A stretch of DNA of 13,621 nucleotides from Actinomycetes bacterium (GTDB lineage Bacteria > Actinomycetota > Humimicrobiia > JAHJRV01), in assembly GCA_030612085.1 (NCBI GenBank), contig JAUWOM010000018.1, forward strand, positions 1 through 13,621, read 5' to 3'. The notes under the pieces were generated by a model. The model did no database searches. It was not told the origin of the DNA and saw only the letters and a list, made by a program, of their open reading frames with translations. Positions within the stretch are counted from its first letter, which is position 1, and every line of letters begins with the position of its first letter. Positions 13,091-13,621 of the stretch are shown here, piece after piece. Both the position numbers and the translations under genes were made by a program.

Positions 13091-13621
13091 AGAGTTTATA
13101 TCTCTATCTATCTGGTTTCCACAATCACATTTTATAATTCTTTTGTATAATGGCATTTCGTGTTTCTTACCACATACACAACAGGTCTTGGAAGTGTCTC
13201 TCTCGTTGATTTCTATTACTCTCTTACCTATAAGTTTAGCTTTGTAGGTTAGAAATCTAACAAATCTTCCAAGAGTTCCTGTGTTCATAATTGATCTATT
13301 TAATCCTCTTGTACCTCTATGGTTTGACTTGCCTTTCTTTTTCTTTGACATGTCTTTTGCTGATAAATCACCAATAATTATTGTATTTGCTTTTGTGTTA
13401 TCTATTATCTTTTTTGATAACTTATGTTGAAAATCTTTTAGTTGATTAGCATATTTTCTTTTCATTCTTATAAGATTTTTGTTTAGTTTATTGTATTTCC
13501 TGCTTCCTTTAATGCAGTGATCTCTTCTGCTTTGTATTTCTTGAACTCTCTTTTGCCAATATTTATCAACTCTTGAGTTTTTAAACTCAATGAACTTACC
13601 ATCTAAGTTAACCCCAGTATG
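12956..13621 (-). CDS. tnpB: TnpB RNA-guided endonuclease, partial (C-terminal 221 residues)
   Basis: The frame is open from the TGA at 12956-12958 to the window edge, so the Met at 13465 is internal and not the start; the 52 residues before it (KNSRVDKYWQKRVQEIQSRR, then KGSRKYNKLNKNLIR) are ordinary TnpB sequence. TnpB is the ancestor of Cas12 and cuts DNA using omega-RNA. Numbering from the edge, RuvC-II is IIIGDLSAKDM with Gly84 where many TnpBs have Glu. The zinc ribbon is TCCVCG and KCDCG, and RuvC-III is IDRDINSSINI (D172, D174). Glutamates E137 and E140 lie in VIEINERDTSKTC. The tail ends with the family-typical HSQEALCES. RuvC-I lies outside the window. The stop overlaps the putative omega-RNA hairpin. 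It is convergent with rpsA. Confidence 0.88.
   Translation of the reverse strand, partial: HTGVNLDGKFIEFKNSRVDKYWQKRVQEIQSRRDHCIKGSRKYNKLNKNLIRMKRKYANQLKDFQHKLSKKIIDNTKANTIIIGDLSAKDMSKKKKGKSNHRGTRGLNRSIMNTGTLGRFVRFLTYKAKLIGKRVIEINERDTSKTCCVCGKKHEMPLYKRIIKCDCGNQIDRDINSSINIMSRFLSQNAKWTGYQQFVGNLRKTGLSIKTIHSQEALCES

Larger units (their letters stand above)
12945..13621 (-). mobile_element. IS200/IS605-superfamily (IS1341-like) element, right end and partial body
   Basis: The visible part consists of a tnpB coding region entering from the window edge and a right end with subterminal hairpin closing at about 12945. No tnpA is visible, but the left part of the element lies outside the window, so whether it is tnpB-only is unknown. 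Its insertion point is 29 bases beyond the rpsA terminator stem, an innocuous site between genes. Confidence 0.65.

Noticed and set aside
13050..13247. Plus-strand open frame of 65 codons opposite tnpB
   Set aside because: Shadow of the zinc-ribbon region of tnpB.
1..13621. CRISPR array, toxin-antitoxin pair or multi-gene defence system
   Set aside because: No spaced short repeats, no small paired ORFs and no defence effector other than the transposon TnpB were seen.

Overview
The window is a strongly AT-rich (by eye about 30 % GC) bacterial chromosome segment using the standard code: TGA is used only as a stop and Trp is TGG. It holds mostly core genes. I cannot name the organism. A GatCAB amidotransferase, a DnaE-type polymerase with a complete PHP site, a proofreading-dead Pol I, a four-domain S1 protein, CCA-encoded tRNA and a mixture of Shine-Dalgarno (SD) and SD-less genes fit an AT-rich, possibly anaerobic Bacillota-like or uncultured (for example Atribacterota-like) bacterium. 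That assignment is a guess.

Layout. 1-182 is the C-terminal end of a CPBP-family membrane protease, read off the left edge. 396-3723 is gatC-gatA-gatB, which together convert misacylated Glu-tRNA(Gln) and/or Asp-tRNA(Asn) to the correct amide forms. A long imperfect stem-loop (3736-3789) follows gatB. 3846-4730 encodes a TIM-barrel metal-dependent sugar isomerase/AP endonuclease-2-fold protein of unknown substrate. 4889-8341 is dnaE, whose start is best placed at a TTG; a terminator-like hairpin sits directly against its ribosome binding site. 8402-8490 (minus) is a tRNA-Leu(CAA), divergent from polA (8563-11235). An intrinsic terminator, two overlapping promoter candidates and a perfect SD precede rpsA (11361-12806), which has four S1 domains and a repeat-built Lys/Glu tail. 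A strong hairpin terminator follows. Finally, a TnpB-type IS200/IS605 (IS1341-like) element enters from the right edge on the minus strand (about 12945-13621 and beyond), with a recognisable right end and a putative omega-RNA scaffold hairpin.

How they fit together. The left block is aminoacyl-tRNA maturation, and the right block puts replicative polymerase, repair polymerase and a ribosomal protein within 8 kb. DnaE retains every PHP metal ligand while Pol I has lost its 3'-5' exonuclease residues, so any editing by these two enzymes would rest with the DnaE PHP domain.

I found no convincing new multi-gene defence or metabolic system. The most interesting items are the TnpB with a non-canonical RuvC-II residue and its omega-RNA end, the hairpins before dnaE and after gatB, and the repeat-expanded S1 tail.
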